A DNA stretch of 51,270 nucleotides, from positions 1 to 51,270 of the forward strand of contig CAMKED010000003.1 in assembly GCA_946411475.1 (NCBI GenBank). Direction: 5' to 3'. This DNA comes from an uncultured Clostridia bacterium (GTDB lineage: Bacteria; Bacillota; Clostridia; Oscillospirales; Oscillospiraceae). How positions within the stretch are numbered: the first letter of the stretch is position 1; each line of letters starts with the position of its first letter. Both the position numbers and the translations under genes were made by a program. Below, in pieces: positions 15,560 to 22,842 of the stretch. The notes beneath the pieces were generated by a model that saw only the letters and a program-made list of their open reading frames with translations, did no database searches and had not been told where the DNA came from.

Positions 15560-16303
15560 CTATGCCCGGTATTCTTTTTTTGCAAGCCAGCCCCGGAAGA
15601 GGCCGCCCTCGAACAGGGAGATGATGACAAAGAAGATGTCGGCGAACAGGATGAAGACAAAGGACGGGATCAGGATCCGCGTATATCTCTTCCCGCTGAA
15701 GGATCTCCTGCGGATGCAGCGGCCCATGCGGGCGAGATAGAACAGCACGCCGAGATTGAAGAACAGCAGCAGGGCTGTGTTCTCCCCAAAGCTGATCCAG
15801 GCGCCCCTGGAAAAGAAACTGCCGGTGTTTACCACGCTGAGTACGGTGTTGAGAAGCAGCAGGGCGATATCCACGAGGAACAGAATGCGGGTCACGTTCA
15901 GCATCACGCCGCCGCCGATCCCGACGCCGCCGCCCCAGGAAAGCCCGGCGCGCGTGCAGAAATGCTCCAGGCTTTGCATCAACGGCTCATTCTGCTTTCC
16001 CTCGATGAAGCCGTTGTTTGCGATTGCGTAGACGTTCAGATGCAGCTTGTTTTCTTTGCAAAAAAGCTCCGTCTGCTCCAAAAAGCGAAGTATATGCGAG
16101 GGGATTCCGTCCACGTAGAGCGGCAGAGCGAATACCACGGTGTCCGCGTCTTTTAGCTGTTCCAAAATCCGGACGTGATCTGCCGGCGTTCGCAGATGCT
16201 CAGTCAGCTTCTTCCCGCCCACGAACAGACGCTGTAACGCGATGAAATAGGCCGAGGCGCAAAAGCGCTTTTTCGGGCTGCAATTGATGAAAACCGTTTT
16301 CAC
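15560..16303 (-). CDS. Flavodoxin-fold reductase fused to membrane segments
   Basis: The N-terminal 130 residues look like an NADPH-dependent FMN reductase: MKTVFINCSPKKRFCASAYF as the phosphate-binding loop and DTVVFALPLYVDGIPSHILRF as the second flavin loop. The C-terminal half, from about 140, has three or four hydrophobic segments (ILFLVDIALLLLNTVLSV, ALLLFFNLGVLFYLA, LIPSFVFILFADIFFVIISLF). The start overlaps the stop of the upstream flavodoxin by four bases. The membrane half is unusual for this family. A frameshift-free reading argues for a real fusion. Confidence 0.75.
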   Translation of the reverse strand: MKTVFINCSPKKRFCASAYFIALQRLFVGGKKLTEHLRTPADHVRILEQLKDADTVVFALPLYVDGIPSHILRFLEQTELFCKENKLHLNVYAIANNGFIEGKQNEPLMQSLEHFCTRAGLSWGGGVGIGGGVMLNVTRILFLVDIALLLLNTVLSVVNTGSFFSRGAWISFGENTALLLFFNLGVLFYLARMGRCIRRRSFSGKRYTRILIPSFVFILFADIFFVIISLFEGGLFRGWLAKKEYRA

Positions 16304-16788
16304 AGCAATCCCTCCAATTCCACGAGATTTTGCAGGAATAACACTTCGGATCGTGCGTAGCCGTCGTTGATCGCGTTCCGCTCCGCGCGGAAGCGGAAAG
16401 TGTCTTTCTCCGGCTCGGTGATCTCACCGTAGACGATGACCTTCCACAGATCGTGCTTCCCGTAGCGCAGCGTGTGGTGCATCTGCCTGCCGCGATAGGT
16501 GGAAAACGGCGTGGACGTTCCGATCGCACGGTCCAGCACGTTTTTGACAGCGGGGCTGTATTCTCCGTAGAGGTTCTTTGTGACGATTACCAGCTCGTCG
16601 GCCCGGCCGATTTCGCGGCAGACCTGCTGCAGCTTGTCCTTCATTTGGCACTCCGCCGGATGCTTGGTCCAGCAGCCGAAGCAGCCCTGGCAGGGAGCGT
16701 ATTTTCCGTCGGCTGAAATCATCCGGTCGCAGTTGGCCTCGATGATCTTGCCATAGGATTGATCCAGATCGTGCAGAATGACTTTCAT
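16300..16788 (-). CDS. Flavodoxin-like NAD(P)H-dependent oxidoreductase
   Basis: The true start is ATG at 16788, behind GAGGGTG; the longer ORF track entry begins upstream of the promoter. The 162-residue protein has MKVILHDLDQSYGKIIE at the front, then CQGCFGCWTKHPAEC, a cysteine cluster typical of this branch of flavin reductases and iron-sulfur flavoproteins. ELVIVTKNLYGEYSPAVKNV follows as the flavin-binding loop. It is translationally coupled to the membrane-fused flavodoxin. Electron acceptor unknown. Confidence 0.82.
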   Translation of the reverse strand: MKVILHDLDQSYGKIIEANCDRMISADGKYAPCQGCFGCWTKHPAECQMKDKLQQVCREIGRADELVIVTKNLYGEYSPAVKNVLDRAIGTSTPFSTYRGRQMHHTLRYGKHDLWKVIVYGEITEPEKDTFRFRAERNAINDGYARSEVLFLQNLVELEGLL

Positions 16789-16820
16789 GTATATCACCCT
16801 CATTTCGTTTACTTGACTGC

Positions 16821-16849
16821 ATTGTAAGCGCTTGCCTTCGACTTTGCAA
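16821..16849 (-). promoter_or_regulatory. Promoter of the flavodoxin/hydrolase/LytTR operon
   Basis: On the minus strand TTGCAA and TACAAT are 17 bases apart, 32 bases before the start codon. It may serve all five genes down to DUF3021. Confidence 0.7.
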
Positions 16850-16891
16850 GCCCTCGGAGGGTAAGATGCATTTTTGCGCGGTAAGATGCAA

Positions 16892-16937
16892 AACCGGCGA
16901 GCACAGCGAAGAATTTTCACGTTGTGCTCGCCGGTTT
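16892..16937. terminator. Hairpin between divergent flavodoxin and RiPP loci
   Basis: AACCGGCGAGCACA pairs with TGTGCTCGCCGGTT over 14 bp around an 18-base loop. T runs are short on both sides, so termination is possible but not certain. Just to its left, GGTAAGATGCA occurs twice, 21 bases apart. Confidence 0.5.
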
Positions 16938-17070
16938 CCATGCTTTTCCAACGGGATGATGTCCCTGTTTTGTGTGGCATACAGGGCCGCGCCAAAAAAG
17001 AAAACGTGTTAGTTGCAATTTGAGGACCTCAAAGACACAATTACACGGTGCGCTGTACGTACCGGGCAAT

Positions 17071-17099
17071 AGTGACTAGTGACTAGTGACTAGTCACTG
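17071..17099. repeat. Tandem heptamer GTGACTA with inverted end
   Basis: GTGACTA is repeated three times in a row and then turns into TAGTCAC. It lies in a 270-base AT-rich gap in front of the RiPP promoter that holds no gene. Confidence 0.8.
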
Positions 17100-17211
17100 G
17101 TGCTTTCTTCGGCGTAGATGTATTTCCACGAAATAAGTCCTCACTTTGCGACTAACGCCAAAGAAAAAGCTATACTTATAATAGTGTATATCTATGTAAC
17201 ATAAATAATAC

Positions 17212-17240
17212 TTGACAAATATGATATGTTATGATAAACT
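17212..17240 (+). promoter_or_regulatory. Strong promoter of the RiPP locus
   Basis: A consensus TTGACA and TAAACT are separated by 17 very AT-rich bases. An 80-base leader follows before the start codon at 17326. Confidence 0.8.
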
Positions 17241-17325
17241 CACTGCAGAACGCGGGAGCATCTGAAAGAAAAGATGATATTTGAGCAAAAACTGATTCTA
17301 AGTTCGAATATAAGGAGAAAAACGG

Positions 17326-18675
17326 ATGATGGACTACAAGCTTTCAAGGTATAATTTTACCTTTCCCTATCCCAAGCACGGCGAGGAGCAGGAACAGACG
17401 GTCCTTTATAACACGCGGACCGGCTCGATTGCCCTGATCGAGGCGGACAAATATGAACAGTACAAGCAGTTTGAAGAGCGCGGAATTCCCATGGCGGATG
17501 AGGAACTTTTGGGGAATCTCAAGCTGGGCGGCTACGCAGTGGACAGCGATTTTGATGAGCTGGCCGCGATCAAGTACAATCTTTATGCCACCCGGTTTGC
17601 TACCAATGCGCTTGCGCTTACGATCGCGCCTACGTCCAACTGCAATTTCCGCTGCATCTACTGCTATGAAAAAGACAGCATCAAGCCGATCACCATGTCT
17701 GAACAGACGCAGGAGGACCTGATTGCTTTCGTAAAGCAGTATCTGCCGGTCATCAAGCACTTTCACGTGACCTGGTATGGCGGCGAACCCTTGATGGCCA
17801 TGGACATCATCGAGAAACTGAGCGCTGCGTTCCTGAAAATGTGCGCAGAGCACAGTATCAAGTATACCGCTTCCATGGTGACCAACGGTTATTTGCTCAC
17901 GCGTGCGAATGCAGAAAAGCTTCGCAAGCTGCAAATCGACAGCATCCAGGTTACGCTGGATGGCGCTGCGGAGGATCACGACAAGCGGCGCTTCCTGAAA
18001 GGCGGGCTGCCTACCTTTGACCGGATTATTGAGAATCTCTGCGCGTCGAAGGATATTCTTCCGCAAAGAGTTTCCATTCGCATCAATGCGGACCGGCATA
18101 ATATCGACCGGGTGGATAACGTGGTCAGGATTCTGCGGGAAAAGGGCCTGGGGGACAAGGTTCAGCCCTACTTGGCGATGGTTGAAAACAGCAACGACGC
18201 CTACAATGACAATTCCTGCATGCACACCAATGAGTTTTCCAAGTGTGAATTTGATTTCATCATGCGCAACGGGCTGAACATTGTGGGGCGCACCCCGAGC
18301 CAGACCGGTAATTTCTGCGGCGCTGACCGGCGCGGGAGCTTTGTCGTGAACGCTGACGGCCGTCTCTACCGGTGCTGGGATGATTTGGGTGTTGAAGCCT
18401 GCAGCGTCGGCACCCTCAAAGACGGTGCGAAGGACTGCCCCCAGATGTTTGCCTACATGCTCTACGACGCGACGGAAGATCCGGAATGTCGGGACTGCAA
18501 GTTCCTGCCCGTTTGCATGGGCGGCTGCCCGCATCAGAGACTCCAGAATCCGAAGATCCGCTGCACCGGAATGAAGTACGGTCTGAATTCTTTTATGAGC
18601 GTGATTCCGGAGCTGCTGGAACGGCAGATGAACGAAGCGAAGCAGATGGAGAATAACGGAACCGCCCTCGACTGA
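17326..18675 (+). CDS. Radical SAM/SPASM peptide maturase
   Basis: This enzyme modifies a ribosomal peptide by radical chemistry. The 449 residues have an N-terminal region (1-100) that likely binds the precursor leader. The radical SAM cluster is Cys106, Cys110 and Cys113 in SNCNFRCIYCYE, followed by WYGGEP. The SPASM domain, from about residue 328, carries FCGADRRG, LYRCWDD, CRDCKFLPVCMGGC and a final IRCTGM, enough for two auxiliary iron-sulfur clusters. Two ATGs stand together at 17326 and 17329; the first is eight bases after AAGGAG. The precursor gene lies 160 bases downstream and an exporter follows. It resembles maturases of Clo7bot-like or ranthipeptide/sactipeptide systems; the cross-link type cannot be read from sequence. 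Confidence 0.93.
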   Translation: MMDYKLSRYNFTFPYPKHGEEQEQTVLYNTRTGSIALIEADKYEQYKQFEERGIPMADEELLGNLKLGGYAVDSDFDELAAIKYNLYATRFATNALALTIAPTSNCNFRCIYCYEKDSIKPITMSEQTQEDLIAFVKQYLPVIKHFHVTWYGGEPLMAMDIIEKLSAAFLKMCAEHSIKYTASMVTNGYLLTRANAEKLRKLQIDSIQVTLDGAAEDHDKRRFLKGGLPTFDRIIENLCASKDILPQRVSIRINADRHNIDRVDNVVRILREKGLGDKVQPYLAMVENSNDAYNDNSCMHTNEFSKCEFDFIMRNGLNIVGRTPSQTGNFCGADRRGSFVVNADGRLYRCWDDLGVEACSVGTLKDGAKDCPQMFAYMLYDATEDPECRDCKFLPVCMGGCPHQRLQNPKIRCTGMKYGLNSFMSVIPELLERQMNEAKQMENNGTALD

Positions 18676-18835
18676 CAGCAGAAAAAACGAAAGCAAGAGG
18701 GAACGGAAAACTCCGTCTGATATCATTTGTGAACGCCACGTCTGCAGATGGAAGGCCCAATCGGGGTTTCCTCTGCGAATGTGTGTTCAAACATAATTTG
18801 CCTGTGGCAAAAATTCGAAGAAAGGAGAAAGCGTC

Positions 18836-18949
18836 ATGAAGTTTTTGGTTCTGAATCAGCCCAAGAGCGAGACCCCCAACTGGGCTTGCCTGGCGAAGCT
18901 GGTTTGCGAGTACAAGATTAACTACTGCATTACTCTGACCGACAAGTAA
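18836..18949 (+). CDS. RiPP precursor peptide, 37 residues, three cysteines
   Basis: Too short for the ORF track, this gene has an excellent ribosome site (AAAGGAG, eight bases from ATG). The leader MKFLVLNQPKSETPN is followed by a core with Cys18, Cys24 and Cys31 in ACLAKLVCEYKINYC, and the tail ITLTDK. There is one Trp (16) and two Tyr (26, 30). It sits between a radical SAM/SPASM maturase and an ABC exporter, and a terminator follows 24 bases after the stop. The leader type (MKFxV...) recalls Clo7bot-family precursors as I remember them. No double-glycine cleavage site is present. Confidence 0.85.
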   Translation: MKFLVLNQPKSETPNWACLAKLVCEYKINYCITLTDK

Positions 18950-18973
18950 TCCGAAAACCTTCTAAACCCAGGA

Positions 18974-19012
18974 AGAGACGATATACGGCTACCCGGTATC
19001 GTCTCTTTTTTT
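18974..19012 (+). terminator. Terminator between precursor and exporter
   Basis: AGAGACGATA pairs with TATCGTCTCT, with an inner CGG/CCG possible, and runs into seven T residues. It would keep precursor mRNA abundant and allow less read-through into the transporter gene. Confidence 0.88.
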
Positions 19013-19021
19013 GAATGTGCT

Positions 19022-20656
19022 ATGAATAAAATATTATCTTTTGCCGGCCCTTATATAAAACAATACCGGGGGCGTCTGGCGCTGTTAATCTTTTTGTATA
19101 TCGTGCTGGGCTTTGGGGGTATGATCATGCCCTGCGTGTTCGGCAAGTTTGTCGATGCGTTGATTACCGGCTCCGCCTCGGCGAAAATGAAGGACTATAT
19201 TGCCCTGATCGCCGCGATTGGCACGATCGAGCTTGTTCTGAACTACGTCTGCGAGCGTCTTTATATTTCCGTGCAGTGCAGAAGCGGTCACGCCCTGAAC
19301 ACGGCCGCGATTCACCGGATCCAGAATATGTCGTTCGGCTTTATGCGCGACAAAAACGCGACGTTTCTGAACCGGCAGATCAACAACGACGCCAATGCAG
19401 TCGTGATTTTCAGCATTACGGTCCTGGAGAACCTGATTACGAATGTCTGCACGTTGTTGATCCCGCTGGCGCTGCTTAGCTGCCTGGAGCCTTGGCTCGG
19501 TCTGGCGGTGTTTGCGGTCAATTTGCTCTACTTTGCACTCTATCAGCTCCTCCGGGGCGGGGTGTACCGTGCACAGCGGGAGTTCCTGAACGAGCAGGCA
19601 GACTATTTTGCCAAGCTCGGGACACAGCTTTCCAACGTGAAATTTATCCGGACCCACGGCCTGGCAAGCGGATTTATCACGCGGCTTTCCGGAAGCCTGG
19701 AAAAACTGATTCATGCCGCATCTCGATCCCAAAAGGCGCGGTATATGTTTTCCGGCGCTGACGTAATTATCAAATACGGCGCGTCCATTCTGGTGTTTCT
19801 TCTCGGCGGCTATGCTGTCATCCGCGGGAAAATGACGCCGGGCGAGTTTACGGTCACGCAGAGCTACTTTACGATGACGCTCGGCGCGACGCAGTATTTC
19901 TTCTCTCTTGGAAAAGAGATTCAAAGCACCCGTGTCTCCTGCGACCGGCTGCAGGCCATTTTTGACGAGCCGGAGCAGACAAACGGCACGCGGAAGATTT
20001 CGGATATCGAGCGCATCGCGTGCGAGGGCGTCAGCTTCCGCTACGATGAAGCAAAGGTGCTTTCCGACCGGAACGAGACCTTTGAGAAGGGAAACATCTA
20101 CGCCTTCGTCGGAGAAAACGGAGCGGGAAAGAGCACCTTTATCAACCTCCTCATGGGCCTGTTTATCGACCGCTACGAAGGAAGCGTCCGCTATGACGGG
20201 GTCCCGATCGAGGAACTGGATATGCGCGCCGTCCGGCGGGAACTGGTCGGCGTGAGCGAACAGGAGCCCATGCTGCTGGAGGATACGCTTCGTTTCAACC
20301 TGACCTTTGACGATCAGGCGACGGTCGATGAATCGGAGTTCCGGACGCTCTGCGAGATCCTCAATTTGGACAGCTTCATCCGCCTGCTGCCTGACGGGTT
20401 GGATACGGTGGTGCGGGAAGGAAGCAGCAATCTGTCCGGCGGAGAGAAGCAAAAAATCTCCATCATTCGCGCGCTTCTGAAACACCCGAAGCTCCTGGTG
20501 CTGGATGAACCGACATCAGCGCTCGACCGTGAAAGTAGGCGCAAATTCGTTGAATACCTTGCTGAAATCCGAAAGGATAAGATTATTTTGGTTTCCACGC
20601 ACGACGAGGAACTTTTGCGCATTTGCGCAGAAACGGTTTCCCTGGTGAAACAGTAG
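19022..20656 (+). CDS. ABC exporter of the RiPP locus
   Basis: A 544-residue half-transporter with six predicted membrane segments in the first 300 residues, then an ATPase domain. Walker A is GENGAGKST, the signature is LSGGEKQKISII, and Walker B is LLVLDEPTSALD. It lacks the N-terminal C39 peptidase found in bacteriocin exporters, so leader removal must be done elsewhere. Two copies should form the working exporter. ATG 19022 begins only ten bases after the T run of the terminator, and no Shine-Dalgarno is visible. Its translation is therefore either weak or depends on read-through RNA. Export of the modified peptide is inferred from position. Confidence 0.92.
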   Translation: MNKILSFAGPYIKQYRGRLALLIFLYIVLGFGGMIMPCVFGKFVDALITGSASAKMKDYIALIAAIGTIELVLNYVCERLYISVQCRSGHALNTAAIHRIQNMSFGFMRDKNATFLNRQINNDANAVVIFSITVLENLITNVCTLLIPLALLSCLEPWLGLAVFAVNLLYFALYQLLRGGVYRAQREFLNEQADYFAKLGTQLSNVKFIRTHGLASGFITRLSGSLEKLIHAASRSQKARYMFSGADVIIKYGASILVFLLGGYAVIRGKMTPGEFTVTQSYFTMTLGATQYFFSLGKEIQSTRVSCDRLQAIFDEPEQTNGTRKISDIERIACEGVSFRYDEAKVLSDRNETFEKGNIYAFVGENGAGKSTFINLLMGLFIDRYEGSVRYDGVPIEELDMRAVRRELVGVSEQEPMLLEDTLRFNLTFDDQATVDESEFRTLCEILNLDSFIRLLPDGLDTVVREGSSNLSGGEKQKISIIRALLKHPKLLVLDEPTSALDRESRRKFVEYLAEIRKDKIILVSTHDEELLRICAETVSLVKQ

Positions 20657-20976
20657 CAAGTCGATCAAGGATCCGGAAAACGACGGTATCGTGTTACAAA
20701 AGGAGCCGCTGCGGAATCTCCGCAGCGGCTCCCGGTCATTTATGTCGTTTTGCGTTTCCAACCGTCTCCGTACGGTATTGCAAGAAAGCTTCCGAATTGA
20801 TTCCTGCGATTGCAGGTTGTAAAAGCAGGTTACGGCAGGATTGCCGGATGACGGATCCATAGAAATTCTATCACGGGATGTATAAAAATGCAAGTATTCG
20901 GATTATGAAAGTTCGGTGAAGCGTGTGCCAATACGCCCCGAGCCTGGGCAAAAAGCAGCCCTAAACGTGAAACCGG
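20657..20976. other. Convergent intergenic region with strong hairpin
   Basis: I see no gene in this stretch. At 20702-20732 a perfect 14 bp hairpin (GGAGCCGCTGCGGA, ATC loop, exact complement) is followed by TTTTG on the minus strand but not by T on the plus strand. It probably ends transcripts coming from the histidine kinase gene. Confidence 0.7.
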
Positions 20977-21981
20977 TCAGGGCTTCGCGGCAGGCGTGTG
21001 TTTTGCATAAAACCGGATTGTAAACAGTGCGCCGTGCGGCGTGCGGTTGGCGGCTTTCAGGTTGCCGTCCTGTGTGGAGACGACCTTTTTGGCAAATGCA
21101 AGCCCGATGCCGAAGCCGTTTTTGGTGTATTCCGAGGAACGGTAGAAGCGCTCGAAGATATGCGGCAGCTCCTCCTCCGGAATGCCCTCGCCGGTATCGG
21201 CGATTGAGATGCTCGTTGAGACGGCGTTTCCCTTTGCGTGGACGGTGACCGTGCCGCCCTCCGGCGTGTGCTCCACGGCGTTTTTCAGTAAATTGATCAG
21301 TGCCTCGGAGGTATAGCGCAGATCGCCGACGAAGCTCGGCTCGTCCTCGAGCACCGTTCGGATCTCGACGCCCTTCAGCTCCGCGGTGACGGAGACGGTG
21401 TCCACGGACTGCTCGATCAGCTCGCGGCAGGAGACGGGCTCGCTGGCAAAGCGCACCGCCCCGGCCTCGATCCGGGAGAGGCTCAGCATCGTTTCAATCA
21501 GCCATTTCATGCGGGAGACCAGCTCGAACAGCTCGCGCAGGTATTCCCTGCGGCTTTCGCCCGGCAGGCTCGGCGCGCGCATCAGGTCAAGGATCATCAT
21601 AACGGAGGTCAGCGGGGTCCGGAGCTGATGGGAGATGTCCTCCAGCGCTTCCTTGGCGAACTGCTTCTCGTTCAGCAGCGCCGCGTTCTGCTCACGCAGG
21701 CGGATCGTCATTTTGTGGATCTCGGCGGCCAGAACGCTCAGCTCGCCCTCCTTGTATTCGTCAAAGCGAATGACGTCCTCCCCGCGCAGGATCCGATCCA
21801 CGTCGTCGCAGAGCCGTTCCGCAATGCGCTGCCGCTTCTCCAGCAGCCCCTCGTAGAGCGCGAGAAGGAGCGCGGACAGGGCAATCACCATGGCTGCGCA
21901 GGGAAGACTGAAAAACCCGCAGAATACGGCGGCGGCCACGGTCAGCAATCCGTGGAACAGGCGGCGGTTTCGTTTGCTCAT
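20977..21981 (-). CDS. Sensor histidine kinase
   Basis: The 334-residue kinase has two close membrane segments at about 11-45 with almost no extracellular loop. A HAMP-like linker follows. The phosphorylated His118 is in EDISHQLRTPL, the N box is NLLKNAVEHTPEGG, and the G boxes are DTGEGIPEEE and FGIGLAFAKK. Kinases with such short sensor regions usually detect signals through a partner, often the FtsX permease encoded beside them. The start overlaps the response regulator by four bases. Confidence 0.93.
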   Translation of the reverse strand: MSKRNRRLFHGLLTVAAAVFCGFFSLPCAAMVIALSALLLALYEGLLEKRQRIAERLCDDVDRILRGEDVIRFDEYKEGELSVLAAEIHKMTIRLREQNAALLNEKQFAKEALEDISHQLRTPLTSVMMILDLMRAPSLPGESRREYLRELFELVSRMKWLIETMLSLSRIEAGAVRFASEPVSCRELIEQSVDTVSVTAELKGVEIRTVLEDEPSFVGDLRYTSEALINLLKNAVEHTPEGGTVTVHAKGNAVSTSISIADTGEGIPEEELPHIFERFYRSSEYTKNGFGIGLAFAKKVVSTQDGNLKAANRTPHGALFTIRFYAKHTPAAKP

Positions 21982-22652
21982 CCGTCCACCGCCTTATAGC
22001 CGAGCCCGCGGACGGTCAGAATGATTGCGGGATTCTGCGCGTCGTCCTCGATCTTTTCGCGCAGCCGCCGGATATAGACGCTCAGCGTGTTGTCCGAGAC
22101 GAATTCCTTCGTCATCACCCAGAGCTCCTCGGCGATCCGGTCCCGGGAGAGCATCTGGTTTTTGTTTGAGATGAACACCAGCAGCAGGCGGTATTCGAGC
22201 GCGGACAGGGTGAGCTCCCGTCCGTTTTTGAACACGAGGCCCTTGATGGGGTCGACCGTAACGCTGCCGCATTGGAGCAGTGGCGTGAATTTTTCATGCT
22301 TCCGCATGGCGTTTTTCATGCGTGCCAGCAGCTCGCGGGTGCCGAAGGGCTTGCCGATATAGTCGTCCGCGCCCATTTCAAACCCGGCCACCGTGCAGGC
22401 CTCGTCGGCGGAGGCCGTAATGAAGATCACGGGGGTGTCGCTTGCTTTTTTGATGGCCGCGCAGACGGAATAGCCGTTTCCGTCCTTCAGGGAAATATCC
22501 AGCAGCACGCAGTCGTAGCGGCTTTCCTCAAACAGCCGCAGTCCTTCCCGCTGGCCGCTGGCGTGAGAGGTCGCGTAGCCCTCGGAGTTGAGAAAGCGGA
22601 TCAAAATACTCGCAAGCTGCTCGTCGTCCTCAATCAGCAGAATCTGGGACAT
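21978..22652 (-). CDS. OmpR-family response regulator
   Basis: A 224-residue regulator with a receiver domain (acidic Asp9/Asp10, phosphorylated Asp52, Lys101 in GKPFG) and a winged-helix C-terminus (ELTLSALEYRLLLVFI...DNTLSVYIRRLREKI). The ATG follows AGGAGGTGATAGG. It has its own promoter at 22676-22704 and is read before the kinase. The likely target is the TTACA-N4-TGTCA site upstream of the ABC genes. Confidence 0.95.
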   Translation of the reverse strand: MSQILLIEDDEQLASILIRFLNSEGYATSHASGQREGLRLFEESRYDCVLLDISLKDGNGYSVCAAIKKASDTPVIFITASADEACTVAGFEMGADDYIGKPFGTRELLARMKNAMRKHEKFTPLLQCGSVTVDPIKGLVFKNGRELTLSALEYRLLLVFISNKNQMLSRDRIAEELWVMTKEFVSDNTLSVYIRRLREKIEDDAQNPAIILTVRGLGYKAVDG

Positions 22653-22675
22653 CCTATCACCTCCTGACAGCTTTT

Positions 22676-22704
22676 ATCTTAGCATGATTTTACACAAAAA
22701 GCAA
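22676..22704 (-). promoter_or_regulatory. Promoter of response regulator and kinase
   Basis: On the minus strand TTGCTT and TAAGAT are 17 bases apart. The -35 box overlaps the last arm of the terminator at 22696-22734. Confidence 0.6.
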
Positions 22705-22734
22705 GCGGCCGGTTCCCCCGACCGCCTGCTTTTT
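22696..22734 (-). terminator. Terminator after the second FtsX permease
   Basis: AAAAAGCA-GCGG-CGG pairs with CCG-CCGC-TGCTTTTT over about 16 bp. It separates the transporter genes from the two-component genes. Confidence 0.85.
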
Positions 22735-22842
22735 AATTGACAATTGACAAGTGACAGGTGACAATTGGAGGTATCCCTTCGGGATTATTTGAAATATTCC
22801 TTCAATTGTCAATTCTCAATTCTCACCTGTCAATTGAATCTC
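22735..22842. repeat. TTGACA-rich short repeats, inverted pair
   Basis: CAATTGACAAGTGACAGGTG and AATTGTCAATTCTCAATTCTC with CACCTGTCAATT form two facing clusters of near-identical short units around a 60-base centre. The unit TTGACAGGTGAC occurs again near 38776. Confidence 0.75.

Noticed and set aside
17071-17099. CRISPR array
   Set aside because: The heptamers are directly adjacent with no spacers, and no cas genes are present.
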